Shown here: positions 14,052 through 22,529 of the stretch, piece by piece | Numbering within the stretch: position 1 is the stretch's first letter | How the letters are laid out: each line of letters begins with the position of its first letter | NCBI GenBank assembly: GCA_045579745.1 | Contig: JAZNMQ010000061.1 | Location: 1-22,616, forward strand | Source: Flemingiibacterium sp045579745 | GTDB taxonomy: Bacteria; Bacillota; Clostridia; Oscillospirales; CAG-272 | Length of the DNA stretch: 22,616 bases | Direction: 5' to 3' | Notes under the pieces: model-generated | What the model was told of the DNA's origin: nothing | Seen by the model: only the letters and a program-made list of their open reading frames with translations | Database searches by the model: none | Translations under genes and position numbers: made by a program

Positions 14052-15460
14052 GATGCAGAGCCTTTAGCCTTTGCAACGGCCTCGTCAATCGTTCCGACAT
14101 AAAGGAATGCCGACTCCGGAAGGTCGTCATGCTTGCCGTCAATAATCTCGGCAAAGCCGCGGACTGTTTCGGAAAGCGGCACATATGTGCCGGGGAAGCC
14201 GGTGAACTTTTCGGAAACATGCAGAGGCTGAGAGAGGAAACGCTGGATCTTTCTTGCACGGGAAACGAGCTGCTTATCCTCATCGGAAAGCTCATCCATA
14301 CCCATAATTGCAATAATATCCATCAGCTCATTGTAACGCTGAAGAATACGCTGAACCTCGCGCGCAACGCGGTAATGCTCCTCTCCGACGACATCTGCAC
14401 TGAGGATTCGGCTTGTGGATTCGAGCGGGTCAACCGCCGGATAGATACCCTGAGAAGCGATGGAACGTGCTAAAACGGTTGTTGCGTCAAGATGTGCGAA
14501 GGTTGTAGCAGGAGCCGGGTCGGTAAGGTCATCCGCAGGCACATAAACAGCTTGAACGGATGTGATTGAACCCTGCTTTGTAGATGTGATGCGCTCTTGA
14601 AGTGCTCCCATCTCTGCCGCCAAGGTAGGCTGATAGCCAACAGCTGAAGGCATACGGCCGAGAAGCGCAGAAACCTCTGAGCCTGCCTGAGTAAAGCGGA
14701 AAATATTGTCGATAAAGAGAAGTACGTCCTGACCCTCTTTGTCGCGGAAATATTCAGCCATTGTAAGGCCTGCAAGACCGACGCGCATACGCGCTCCGGG
14801 CGGTTCGTTCATCTGACCGTACATTAACGCGGTTTTTGACAAAACTCCCGATTCGGTCATTTCGTTGTAGAGGTCGTTGCCCTCACGGGTACGCTCACCT
14901 ACGCCTGTAAATACGGACAAGCCGCCATGCTCGGTTGCGATGTTGTTAATAAGCTCCATGATGAGAACCGTCTTTCCAACACCTGCGCCGCCGAACAGAC
15001 CTATCTTACCGCCCTTGGAGTATGGGCAGATGAGGTCAATGACCTTGATGCCGGTTTCCAAAATTTCGGTCGAGGTAGAAAGCTCCTCATAATCGGGCGC
15101 AGGGCGGTGTATAGCCCAATGCTCACAGTCCTCGGGTGTGGGCTTGTTGTCAACTGCCTCGCCGAGAACGTTGAAAATGCGTCCGAGAGTCTGATGACCG
15201 ACGGGAACGCTTATTGGATTTTGTGTATCGGTTACAATAGTTCCGCGTGTAAGACCGTCAGTAGATGCCATTGCGATACAGCGAACGGTATTATCACCGA
15301 TGTGCTGTGCAACCTCTACCGTGAGTGTGCGAGTGGAATCGCCAACGGTGATGGGCATTGTAAGCGCATTATATATAGCCGGTAATCCGCCGTTTTCGAA
15401 GCGGACGTCAACGACAGGGCCCATGACCTGCGAGACTATGCCTTGATTATTGTTTGCCAA
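14048..15460 (-). CDS. atpD: ATP synthase F1 beta subunit
   Basis: The 470-residue catalytic subunit has full length. The P-loop GGAGVGKT lies at 157-164, followed by GERTREGNDLY and the LLFIDNIFRFTQAGSEVSAL Walker B segment. The DELSDEDK motif near 400 is the DELSEED lever that meets gamma. The start codon is TTG at 15460, with AAAGGAAG eight bases before it and no in-frame ATG upstream. The gene follows atpG and overlaps atpC. Confidence 0.97.
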   Translation of the reverse strand: MANNNQGIVSQVMGPVVDVRFENGGLPAIYNALTMPITVGDSTRTLTVEVAQHIGDNTVRCIAMASTDGLTRGTIVTDTQNPISVPVGHQTLGRIFNVLGEAVDNKPTPEDCEHWAIHRPAPDYEELSTSTEILETGIKVIDLICPYSKGGKIGLFGGAGVGKTVLIMELINNIATEHGGLSVFTGVGERTREGNDLYNEMTESGVLSKTALMYGQMNEPPGARMRVGLAGLTMAEYFRDKEGQDVLLFIDNIFRFTQAGSEVSALLGRMPSAVGYQPTLAAEMGALQERITSTKQGSITSVQAVYVPADDLTDPAPATTFAHLDATTVLARSIASQGIYPAVDPLESTSRILSADVVGEEHYRVAREVQRILQRYNELMDIIAIMGMDELSDEDKQLVSRARKIQRFLSQPLHVSEKFTGFPGTYVPLSETVRGFAEIIDGKHDDLPESAFLYVGTIDEAVAKAKGSAS

Positions 15461-15492
15461 AACTATGACTTCCTTTCGTAGCTTCGTTTTTG

Positions 15493-16329
15493 TCAGCTGT
15501 TTTCGCCGGCACCTGCGACGATTTCGGTAATCTCCTGAGTGATTGTGCCTTGACGTGCGCGGTTGTATTTAAGCGTCAAATCGTCTATCATTTCTGTCGC
15601 ATTTTTGCCTGCGGAATCCATCGCCATACGACGTGCCGCAACCTCGGAGGCAAAGCTTTCGCGTATACATCCGTAAAGCAAGCCTGCAACATATTCGGGT
15701 ACAACCGCATTGAGCACCGAAATTTCGTCGGGCTCAAAGAGTATGCTTGTCGGTGCTTCGGAATCGTTTTTTGCTTCAAGCGGCAGAACCCAGGTTACCT
15801 GAGCTGTCTGTGTCATCATGGAAACATATTTTGTTGAGATAATACCAAGACGGTCAAATTCTCCTGCGGCGAAATCAGCACAAAGCTTCTTTGCGAGCTT
15901 TGCGGCGGATTCAGAGTCGAAACGCTCGGATGAAACGATTTCAGCTTTGAATTTTTCGCATGTGCGTTTGCCGATCGGGATAATTTGTGCGCCTTTAAAC
16001 GTAGCAGTAAGCCGCATGATGTTAGCGTTATAGCCGCCTGCAAGACCGCGGTCGCCTGCAATTACAATAAGCCTTGTTCTCGAGATGTCGTAATCCGAGC
16101 TGCCATTAGCATACGATTTACGCATAAACGGGCTTTTTTGGCATTCGCGGCTGCTTGAAAGCGTTTCGATAACATCACCGAGAGCTTTAGTGTATTCGCG
16201 GCTTTTTGCCATGGCTTCATTGGCGCGTCGGATTTTTGAGGATGCGACAAGACCCATTGCCTTTGTCAGATGAAGCGTTGAATCAACACTTTTTATGCGG
16301 CTTCTCAGCGATTTAATATCGGCTCCCAC
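15493..16329 (-). CDS. atpG: ATP synthase F1 gamma subunit
   Basis: The 278-residue rotor shaft subunit begins with the conserved DIKSLRSRIKSVDSTLHLTKA coiled-coil helix and ends with a matching C-terminal helix (DLTLKYNRARQGTITQEI), the two strands of the central stalk. The RLIVIAGDRGLAGGYNANI segment in the middle is typical. Translation starts with GTG at 16329, with GAGG about nine bases before it; the gap to the atpA stop is two bases, so the two are coupled. Confidence 0.96.
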   Translation of the reverse strand: MGADIKSLRSRIKSVDSTLHLTKAMGLVASSKIRRANEAMAKSREYTKALGDVIETLSSSRECQKSPFMRKSYANGSSDYDISRTRLIVIAGDRGLAGGYNANIMRLTATFKGAQIIPIGKRTCEKFKAEIVSSERFDSESAAKLAKKLCADFAAGEFDRLGIISTKYVSMMTQTAQVTWVLPLEAKNDSEAPTSILFEPDEISVLNAVVPEYVAGLLYGCIRESFASEVAARRMAMDSAGKNATEMIDDLTLKYNRARQGTITQEITEIVAGAGENS

Positions 16330-16331
16330 CG

Positions 16332-17858
16332 TCAGTTACCTCTCACAATCGCAAGGTCGGTGCGCAGACGGTTCAATTCGTTGAGAGCACCTTCAAGCTC
16401 ATCAATCTCCGACTGCTCCCATGAGCCGCCTTCGATTCTGTTAAGGAGGTCGGAGTATTTAGCACTCAGAAGCTCATACAGCGCACTCTCCCAAGCCTTG
16501 ACATTTGGAACTGCGATATTGTTTAAAAACCCGTTAATTACTGCGTAAACAATAGCAACCTGACAGCCTACTCTGACCGGAGCGTTTCTGTCTTGCTTCA
16601 ACACTTCAACTATTCGTTCGCCGAGCGCAAGACGCGATTTTGTATCCGCGTCGAGGTCGCTTCCGAACTGCGCAAAAGCCTGAAGCTCACGATACTGTGC
16701 ATAGAGAAGCTTTAATTCACCGGAAACCTTTTTCATCGGCTTGATCTGCGCTGAGCCGCCTACACGGCTTACCGAAATACCCGGATTGATAGCGGGCATG
16801 ATACCGGAGTGGAAAAGCTCGGTTTCGAGGAATATCTGACCGTCTGTAATCGAAATAACGTTGGTCGGAATGTACGCCGAAACGTCACCTGCCTGAGTTT
16901 CGATGATAGGAAGTGCTGTGATTGATCCACCGCCGTATTTGGGGTCAATGCAAACCGCGCGCTCAAGCAGACGAGAGTGCAGATAGAATACGTCGCCCGG
17001 ATATGCTTCACGGCCCGGAGGTCTGCGAATAAGCAGAGATAGCGCACGGTATGCAACAGCATGCTTTGAAAGATCATCGTATACGATAAGCACATCCTTG
17101 CCCTGCTCACGGAAATATTCAGCCATCGCACAGCCCGAATAGGGAGCGATATACTGAAGCGGAGCGCCCTCGGAGGCACTTGCGGAAACGACAATTGTAT
17201 AGTCCATAGCGCCTGTACGCTCAAGCTCATTTACGAGTTGAACGACGGTAGTGGATTTCTGACCGATAGCAACATAAATGCAGATAACATTTTGATTCTT
17301 CTGATTGATTATCGTATCAATAGCAATCTCGGATTTACCTGTCTGACGGTCGCCGATTATAAGCTCGCGCTGTCCACGGCCGATCGGAATCATTGAGTCT
17401 ATAGCCTTAATACCCGTCTGGAGAGGAACCGAAACGCTTTTTCTTTCGATAATACCGGGAGCCTTGGATTCGACAGGACGAGTTTCCGTGCAGTCGATTG
17501 GTCCCTTGCCGTCGATAGGCTGACCGAGCGCGTCAACTACGCGTCCGAGCATAGCTTCGCCTACGGGAACCGAAAGAACCTTGCCGGTGCGCTTCGCAAC
17601 CGAGCCCTCGCGAATGTTGTTATCGTTTGAAAGCAAAGCTACCGAAACAGTTTCGTTTTCGAGGTTCTGCGCCATGCCGAAGCTGCCGTCCTCAAATTCG
17701 AGAAGCTCGTTAGCCATGCAGTTTTTAAGACCGTAAACACGCGCGATACCGTCACCTACGAGTACAACGCTTCCGGTTTCGGTCATTTCAATGCGCGATT
17801 TATAGTTCTTAATCTGTTCTTTTATTATATTTCCGATTTCATCGGGTCTTAAATTCAT
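16332..17858 (-). CDS. atpA: ATP synthase F1 alpha subunit
   Basis: The 508-residue subunit alternates with beta in the F1 head. The non-catalytic P-loop GDRQTGKS is at 169-176, VLIVYDDLSKHAVAYR holds the Walker B strand, and the arginine finger lies in ISVSRVGGSAQ. N-terminal EIGNIIKEQI contacts the delta subunit. The ATG at 17858 has AAAGGAA eleven bases upstream. Length and motifs are normal for the family. Confidence 0.97.
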   Translation of the reverse strand: MNLRPDEIGNIIKEQIKNYKSRIEMTETGSVVLVGDGIARVYGLKNCMANELLEFEDGSFGMAQNLENETVSVALLSNDNNIREGSVAKRTGKVLSVPVGEAMLGRVVDALGQPIDGKGPIDCTETRPVESKAPGIIERKSVSVPLQTGIKAIDSMIPIGRGQRELIIGDRQTGKSEIAIDTIINQKNQNVICIYVAIGQKSTTVVQLVNELERTGAMDYTIVVSASASEGAPLQYIAPYSGCAMAEYFREQGKDVLIVYDDLSKHAVAYRALSLLIRRPPGREAYPGDVFYLHSRLLERAVCIDPKYGGGSITALPIIETQAGDVSAYIPTNVISITDGQIFLETELFHSGIMPAINPGISVSRVGGSAQIKPMKKVSGELKLLYAQYRELQAFAQFGSDLDADTKSRLALGERIVEVLKQDRNAPVRVGCQVAIVYAVINGFLNNIAVPNVKAWESALYELLSAKYSDLLNRIEGGSWEQSEIDELEGALNELNRLRTDLAIVRGN

Positions 17859-17888
17859 AAAACTGACCGTTCCTTTCTGTTACCGTTG

Positions 17889-18416
17889 TCAGCCAACGAT
17901 AACATCTTTGACTTCGGCGAGCTTTCGCCTCAGGCTTCCGTCGATGACATTTCCGTCAACACGGATCACCATGCCGCCGAGCAGGGATTCATCAACAGAG
18001 AAGGTTGCATCAACACGGCGAGATAACTTTGCTTCGAGCTTTGATTTGATCGAAGCAGATTCTGCTTCGGTCAGAGGGACCGCGCTGATAATCTCAGCCG
18101 TGACAACTCCGCATCTGTATTCATACAGCTTTTGAAATTCTTCCAAGCACTCAGACAAATCGCGAATATGTCCCCGTTCACACATAAGCTTCACAAAGGA
18201 TACCGCGTATTCATGCAGTGAGCCAAGAGCATTATCGATTATTGTGCTTCGCTCGCTAAGAGGAATGCTCGGAGCTGCAAGCAATTCGATATATTCGGGA
18301 TATTCCGAAATCAGCCGGAGAATCGTGTTTGCCGACTCTGAAACCTCGGACAGAACATCCGCCTCAGCAGCAAGCGCAAACAGCGCGGTTGAGTATTCTT
18401 CACTAACCCGCGTCAT
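17889..18416 (-). CDS. atpH: ATP synthase F1 delta subunit (OSCP)
   Basis: The 175-residue protein connects the F1 head to the peripheral stalk. The N-terminal helical domain (EEYSTALFALAAE) and the C-terminal GGMVIRVDGNVIDGSLRRKL motif identify it. The ATG overlaps the stop of atpF by four bases (ATGA, 18413-18416), with GGAG upstream, so expression is tied to the b subunit, its structural partner. Confidence 0.94.
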   Translation of the reverse strand: MTRVSEEYSTALFALAAEADVLSEVSESANTILRLISEYPEYIELLAAPSIPLSERSTIIDNALGSLHEYAVSFVKLMCERGHIRDLSECLEEFQKLYEYRCGVVTAEIISAVPLTEAESASIKSKLEAKLSRRVDATFSVDESLLGGMVIRVDGNVIDGSLRRKLAEVKDVIVG

Positions 18417-18916
18417 TTTTCATCTCCGATCTTGTCGATGAACGAATCAATGAGGTCATGATGCTTGTCAGCGTCAATCTCACGCTCGATAAGCTTTTCG
18501 GCGAGCTGAGTCGAAACCTCTGCGATTTCGCGTTTCATATCGGATACAGCCTGCTTGCGTTCGAGCTCAATCTGAGCCTCGGCTTGACGGACTATTCCGC
18601 TTGCCTTCTCACGAGCTTCATCGATGATGCGTTCACCATGACGCTTTGCCTCATCTGCGGCATTCTGCCTGAGATCGCTTGCCTCAAGCTCAGCCTTTGA
18701 AAGGCGTGCTTCGTATTCCGTTTTAGCTTCCAATGCGGCGCGCTCTGCTTCTTCTGCGGCAATATATTGACCGCTCACATCAGCTTGGCGCTGTTCGAGC
18801 ACGCGCAAAACCGGCGCATATAAAAATTTCTTCAAAATGAAGAACATTATAAGCAGGTTAGCGAGTGCGACGAGCATTTGCCAGAAGTTAACGGAAATAA
18901 CTTCTATTGTTTGCAT
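18413..18916 (-). CDS. atpF: ATP synthase F0 b subunit
   Basis: The 167-residue peripheral stalk protein has one N-terminal membrane helix (about residues 11-32, NFWQMLVALANLLIMFFILK) followed by a long charged helix (about 50-160) with many Ala, Glu and Lys, forming the coiled coil. I prefer the ATG at 18916; the TTG directly before it is also in frame but closer to the AGGGTGAT ribosome site. Confidence 0.94.
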   Translation of the reverse strand: MQTIEVISVNFWQMLVALANLLIMFFILKKFLYAPVLRVLEQRQADVSGQYIAAEEAERAALEAKTEYEARLSKAELEASDLRQNAADEAKRHGERIIDEAREKASGIVRQAEAQIELERKQAVSDMKREIAEVSTQLAEKLIEREIDADKHHDLIDSFIDKIGDEK

Positions 18917-18934
18917 CAAAAATCACCCTTTGGC

Positions 18935-19225
18935 TTACATTCTGCCGACAGCGTCGAGAAGTATGTTAACAAGTCTGCCGGGCGCGAGGAAGAGAAGCAG
19001 AATTGCAATAACGAGCGCGTAAAGACCGGTTGTTTCGGCGATAGCGCAACCCATAAGCATGGTAGTTGTTACCGCACCCTTGCTTTCGGGCTGACGTCCG
19101 ATAGCTTCGCACGCCTTAGCAACTGCGTTTCCTTCACCGATACCGGGGCCGATACCTGCAATCATTGCTAAACCTGCACCAAGTGCACAGCCTCCGAGAA
19201 TAATACCAATTGCGAGTTCGATCAT
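18935..19225 (-). CDS. atpE: ATP synthase F0 c subunit, sodium-type with two carboxylates
   Basis: The 96-residue hairpin protein forms the rotor ring. Helix one ends in GAGLAMIAGIGPGIGEGNA and helix two contains CAIAETTGLYALVIA. Aligned by eye to known Na+ rings, E31 sits where Ilyobacter has Gln32, E64 is the ion-carrying carboxylate, and I62, T65 and Y69 fill the other ligand or support positions. The GEG...AET pattern with two Glu matches the two-carboxylate Na+ ring reported for Fusobacterium nucleatum. The ATG at 19225 has GGAGG eight bases upstream; the frame could be extended to 19303, but that adds a charged segment overlapping atpB that homologues lack. Confidence 0.95.
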   Translation of the reverse strand: MIELAIGIILGGCALGAGLAMIAGIGPGIGEGNAVAKACEAIGRQPESKGAVTTTMLMGCAIAETTGLYALVIAILLLFLAPGRLVNILLDAVGRM

Positions 19226-19256
19226 TTTAGAGTCCTCCAAAAAATAATAATTTAAG

Positions 19257-20153
19257 TTATGCCGCGTTTGCGGTTTTCTTCGATTGTAATTTTTCCCAAT
19301 CATCGGCAGGGAAGCCGCTTGAGATATACAGCATAGTCAGCATCGCGAAAATAAACGCCTGCAATAAACTGCTGAATACATCAAAGTAGAGCGAAAGTAT
19401 TGCGGGTATGCCTACCTGAAGGAAAGGAATATCCCCGATGAATCCCGGCAGCTTTCCGAAGATCATTGCCGATACCGATTGCAGTGCGGTTGCAACGAGA
19501 ACGGAGATTACACTGCCCGAGAGAATGTTGCCGTAATGACGGAAAGCCATTGAAACCGGAGTTGCGATTTCGCTTATGATGTTAAGCGGTGAGAGCAGTG
19601 GAACGGGGTCGCCGAAGCTTTTAATATAGTGAATGGGGCCGCACTTCAATTTATACCAGGTTATCAAAATGAAAACGAGTATTGCCCAACCTCCAACGAT
19701 ATTCAGATCCGATGTCGGAGGATACATTCCGAGAAGTGAGAGAAGGCTTGATATGGCTGACAGTGCCATAATAGCCGCGATGAAGGGCGGAAATGCGCTG
19801 AAGTATTCGCCCATGTTATTCTTTACAAGATTAATGGTTGTGTTGACAATCCATTCTGCGCCTGCCTGACGCTTTGTGATGACATTGGATGCCGAAATAC
19901 CGTGGGTAATCCAAAGGCACAAGCCGAGCACCGCGATAATAACCAAGCACGAGTTGACCTGAGATTCGGTAATCGGGAAATCCTGAATCGGCATCGGAAT
20001 GGTAAAATATATCCGTGCACCCGAGATTTCAATGCCGTTGGATGCGGGAGTTAACAGCAGCTTCAACAGCATTCCGATAACGAACGGCACTATCATTATG
20101 CAAAGGTAAACGGCATCAAGCAGCTTGAAACGCGCGTCGTTTCTGTTTTCCAT
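19257..20153 (-). CDS. atpB: ATP synthase F0 a subunit
   Basis: The 298-residue membrane protein provides the ion half-channels. The essential arginine is R205 in AFRHYGNILSG, corresponding to the RLFGN motif of most bacteria, here with His-Tyr in place of Leu-Phe. The segment RQAGAEWIVNTTINLVKNNMG and the closing AFIFAMLTMLYISSG helix are typical. It starts at ATG 20153, two bases after the atpI stop, with GAGGTGA inside the end of atpI. It precedes atpE in the standard order. Confidence 0.95.
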   Translation of the reverse strand: MENRNDARFKLLDAVYLCIMIVPFVIGMLLKLLLTPASNGIEISGARIYFTIPMPIQDFPITESQVNSCLVIIAVLGLCLWITHGISASNVITKRQAGAEWIVNTTINLVKNNMGEYFSAFPPFIAAIMALSAISSLLSLLGMYPPTSDLNIVGGWAILVFILITWYKLKCGPIHYIKSFGDPVPLLSPLNIISEIATPVSMAFRHYGNILSGSVISVLVATALQSVSAMIFGKLPGFIGDIPFLQVGIPAILSLYFDVFSSLLQAFIFAMLTMLYISSGFPADDWEKLQSKKTANAA

Positions 20154-20155
20154 GA

Positions 20156-20569
20156 TCAGTTATCTTCACCTCTTTGTGAGCTATGCTCTGATTGTTTATC
20201 GAAAAGGGGACGGAGCATTATCGCAATTCGCGGGAACAGCAGCGGAACAAGGGCTGAGATAATATTAAATATCGGAGCCAAAACCGCAATCGCCGCAAAA
20301 ACGAAAAGCATAAGCATTCTGAGCGACTGCGACATTCGCATGAGCTTTGCGGCATCCTCGGAGGATTTCCCGAGTGCGCTTTGAACACCAAGTCCCATAA
20401 GAAAGAAATTCAGTACAGCCGCAATTATTCCGAGAATATTGCCGAGAATGACTTTGTAATCCCACGCGCCCGCAATTAAAAATACAGATTCCATCACCGC
20501 GCTGAAAAGAATCACCCAAACCGCGATGAACAAGGTTTCACGAAGTACGGTAGCATCGATTTTCCTCAT
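20156..20569 (-). CDS. atpI: ATP synthase subunit I-like protein
   Basis: A small protein of 137 residues with four hydrophobic helices as the first gene of the atp operon, the usual place of atpI, which helps c-ring assembly in some bacteria. The GNILGIIAAVLNFFLMGLGVQSAL segment, with the Asn-Phe pair in helix three, fits the ATP-synthase-I family. The start is uncertain: ATG at 20569 lacks a well-placed ribosome site, while TTG at 20584 sits only one base after AAGGAG. The ATG is preferred. Confidence 0.8.
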   Translation of the reverse strand: MRKIDATVLRETLFIAVWVILFSAVMESVFLIAGAWDYKVILGNILGIIAAVLNFFLMGLGVQSALGKSSEDAAKLMRMSQSLRMLMLFVFAAIAVLAPIFNIISALVPLLFPRIAIMLRPLFDKQSEHSSQRGEDN

Positions 20570-20619
20570 ATGTCCGATCTGCAAGCTCCTTACTGTAAAA
20601 AATTAAACTACTAAAATAT

Positions 20620-20648
20620 AGTATAACATATTTTTTGCTTAGATGCAA
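20620..20648 (-). promoter_or_regulatory. atp operon promoter
   Basis: On the minus strand TTGCAT (20643-20648) and TATACT (20620-20625) are 17 bases apart. The -35 box is weak beyond TTG but the -10 box is strong. The leader to atpI is about 40 bases long. It stands back to back with the chloride channel promoter at 20715-20743. Confidence 0.6.
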
Positions 20649-20714
20649 TAGATATTCGATATTTTTACAATTTAAAGCGATTGTGCTGCGGCAGATTTTG
20701 TTATTGTTACAGCC

Positions 20715-20743
20715 TTGACAAAAAACGCATTTTGATTTATACT
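20715..20743 (+). promoter_or_regulatory. Promoter of the ClC gene
   Basis: TTGACA (20715-20720) and TATACT (20738-20743) are separated by 17 bases, close to perfect. Transcription should begin near 20750, about 40 bases before the preferred start codon at 20789. Confidence 0.8.
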
Positions 20744-20788
20744 TATTTTAAAATACACAGTTAAGTGACATTATTCGAGGATAGTGCA

Positions 20789-22375
20789 TTGAAAAATATC
20801 AAACTGAAAAAACACATTGCAAATATTCTGCCGTGCATCTACATGGGGATTATATGCGGAGCGGTCACGGGCGGAATTATATTTGGCTTTAAGCTTATCG
20901 CCAAGCATTTGGAGGAGCTCTCGCGTAATATATACAGCGTGTCAAAGAGCTCTCCGATCTACATAGTTTTATGCTTCGCAGTCCTTTTGCTTTTTGCTGT
21001 GGGAATGACATTCCTCCACAAAAAGGTGCCCGAGGCTAAGGGCGGCGGTATCCCGAGAAGCGAGGGCATACTTCGCGGATTGCTCCCGTATAAGCATATC
21101 AACACCTTTATCGGCACATTTATCGGCAGCTCGATCAGCTTTTTGGCAGGACTTCCGCTCGGAAGTGAGGGGCCTGCGGTGCTGATCGGAACCTCGCTTG
21201 GAGGAATGCTCGGCAGACTGTCGCCAAATCCGACCGCATGGAATCGCTATATAATGACGGGCGGCGCGGGCGCGGGCTTTGCGGTTGCAACGGGTGCGCC
21301 TCTTTCGGGGATACTGTTTGCGCTTGAAGAAATTCACAAACGCTTTACGCCTATGCTTGTTCTGACAGTATCGATGTCGGTTGTATCTGCAACCTATGTA
21401 AACCATGTACTGTGCTCGGTATTCGAAATAAACCCTTCTCTATTTCATATTGAAGCCTTCGGAGGACTTGAGCTCGCTCATGTCGGATATCTCATTATTC
21501 TTGCAGTGTTTATCGCGGCGGCAGTTTGGGTGTTTGACGGCTCGATAGCGTTTTTTGGCAGAATAAATTCCGAAAAAATGCAAAAGGTTCCTCAGATATT
21601 CAAGATGATGCCGGTGTTTATTTTTACCGGAATTATGGGCTTTACTCTCATAGATGGAATTTACAGCGGACATCATATGATAGACGAGCTTTTAATGCAC
21701 GACAAATCATTGCTTATGCTTGCTTTGCTTTTTTGTGTGCGTCTGTTTATGATGCTTTTGGTAACCGATAGCGGTGTAACGGGCGGAATATTCATCCCGA
21801 CGCTTGCGATAGGCGTGCTCGCCGCATCGATAGCCGCGAAGCTGCTTGCAATCATCGGAATGCCTGCCGAGCTTTATACCATAATGCTAATGCTCGGAAT
21901 GTGTTCTTTTATCGGAGGAACTCTGCGCGCTCCGCTGACGGCGGCTGTGCTGTTTGTCGAGCTGACGGGGCAGTTTACAAATCTGTTTTATGTTGCTCTC
22001 GTAATTTTCATCGTAACCGCTATAACTGAGCTTTTAAATCAGAAGCCGTTTTACGATATCTCGCTCGAAAGGCTCGTTCATGCGTACAGGCATGGCAAAA
22101 AGCCGACTATTGCTCACTTTGAGATGAAAATCTCGGAAAATGCTTTCGCGGTAGATAAGGCGATCCGCGATATTATGTGGCCGTGCTCATCTGTTGTTAT
22201 CGGTATTAAGCGAGCCAACAGCGACCGCGTTGATATGGACAATGACGGTGAGAAAAAGCTGTATTCGGGCGATACTATCGTGCTCAGGTCGCGCTTTATG
22301 GATGAGGAGGAGCTAAGACGGCAGCTTGTCGGAATAGTCGGCTCACAGTATGAGATAAACGCTTTTGATGTTTAA
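20789..22375 (+). CDS. ClC-family chloride channel/antiporter with C-terminal TrkA-C-like domain
   Basis: The 528-residue protein has the ClC filter motifs in order: GGGIP (85-89), GSEGP with the gating Glu at 127, a Glu pair at 180-181 in LFALEEIHKRF that aligns with the internal proton Glu of E. coli ClC, and GGIFIPTLAIG later on. Keeping both Glu suggests Cl-/H+ exchange rather than a channel. The Ser usually found in the GSGIP motif is Gly here. About 440-528, from FEMKISENAFAVDKAIRD onward with LYSGDTIVL, resembles a TrkA-C (RCK-C) ligand-binding domain. I take TTG at 20789 as start because GAGG lies eight bases before it; a GTG at 20765 has no ribosome site. Transcribed divergently from atp. 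Confidence 0.9.
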   Translation: MKNIKLKKHIANILPCIYMGIICGAVTGGIIFGFKLIAKHLEELSRNIYSVSKSSPIYIVLCFAVLLLFAVGMTFLHKKVPEAKGGGIPRSEGILRGLLPYKHINTFIGTFIGSSISFLAGLPLGSEGPAVLIGTSLGGMLGRLSPNPTAWNRYIMTGGAGAGFAVATGAPLSGILFALEEIHKRFTPMLVLTVSMSVVSATYVNHVLCSVFEINPSLFHIEAFGGLELAHVGYLIILAVFIAAAVWVFDGSIAFFGRINSEKMQKVPQIFKMMPVFIFTGIMGFTLIDGIYSGHHMIDELLMHDKSLLMLALLFCVRLFMMLLVTDSGVTGGIFIPTLAIGVLAASIAAKLLAIIGMPAELYTIMLMLGMCSFIGGTLRAPLTAAVLFVELTGQFTNLFYVALVIFIVTAITELLNQKPFYDISLERLVHAYRHGKKPTIAHFEMKISENAFAVDKAIRDIMWPCSSVVIGIKRANSDRVDMDNDGEKKLYSGDTIVLRSRFMDEEELRRQLVGIVGSQYEINAFDV

Positions 22376-22390
22376 TATACGAATATAGAA

Positions 22391-22422
22391 AGGAGCTGCT
22401 GCACTTAAGTGCAACAGCTCCC
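22391..22422 (+). repeat. Long hairpin A after the ClC gene, possible terminator
   Basis: GGAGCTG (22392-22398) pairs with CAGCTCC (22415-22421); inside, after one C-A mismatch, lies the perfect palindrome TGCACTTAAGTGCA (22400-22413). It starts 16 bases after the ClC stop. No T run follows on the plus strand, but TTTCTATATT follows on the minus strand. Its outer stem resembles hairpin F at 22530. Confidence 0.6.
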
Positions 22423-22436
22423 ATAAAATACACCTT

Positions 22437-22481
22437 GTCACCCACCAAGGGTGACATTTTTGTGTGCATTGCACACAAAAA
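22437..22481 (+). terminator. Hairpins B and C, probable bidirectional terminator
   Basis: GTCACCC (22437-22443) pairs with GGGTGAC (22449-22455) and is followed by ATTTTTG. Those T bases begin the next hairpin, TTTTTGTGTGC (22457-22467) with GCACACAAAAA (22471-22481), whose A/T ends make it suited to stop transcription from both sides. It would serve the ClC gene and, from the right, the ABC exporter fragment. Confidence 0.65.
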
Positions 22482-22492
22482 AACGGTGGTAT

Positions 22493-22528
22493 ATGCGATG
22501 CATGGCATCGCATTGGCGCATTCGCGCC
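22493..22528. repeat. Hairpins D and E in the terminal hairpin array
   Basis: ATGCGATGC (22493-22501) and GCATCGCAT (22505-22513) form a perfect nine-pair stem with loop ATG. One base later GGCGC (22515-22519) and GCGCC (22524-22528) form a second short stem. Neither has a T run, so neither looks like a terminator by itself. Confidence 0.55.
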
Positions 22529-22529
22529 C

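Noticed and set aside
19226..19303. N-terminal extension of atpE
   Set aside because: It overlaps atpB, adds charged residues before a membrane hairpin, and a perfect GGAGG precedes the ATG at 19225.
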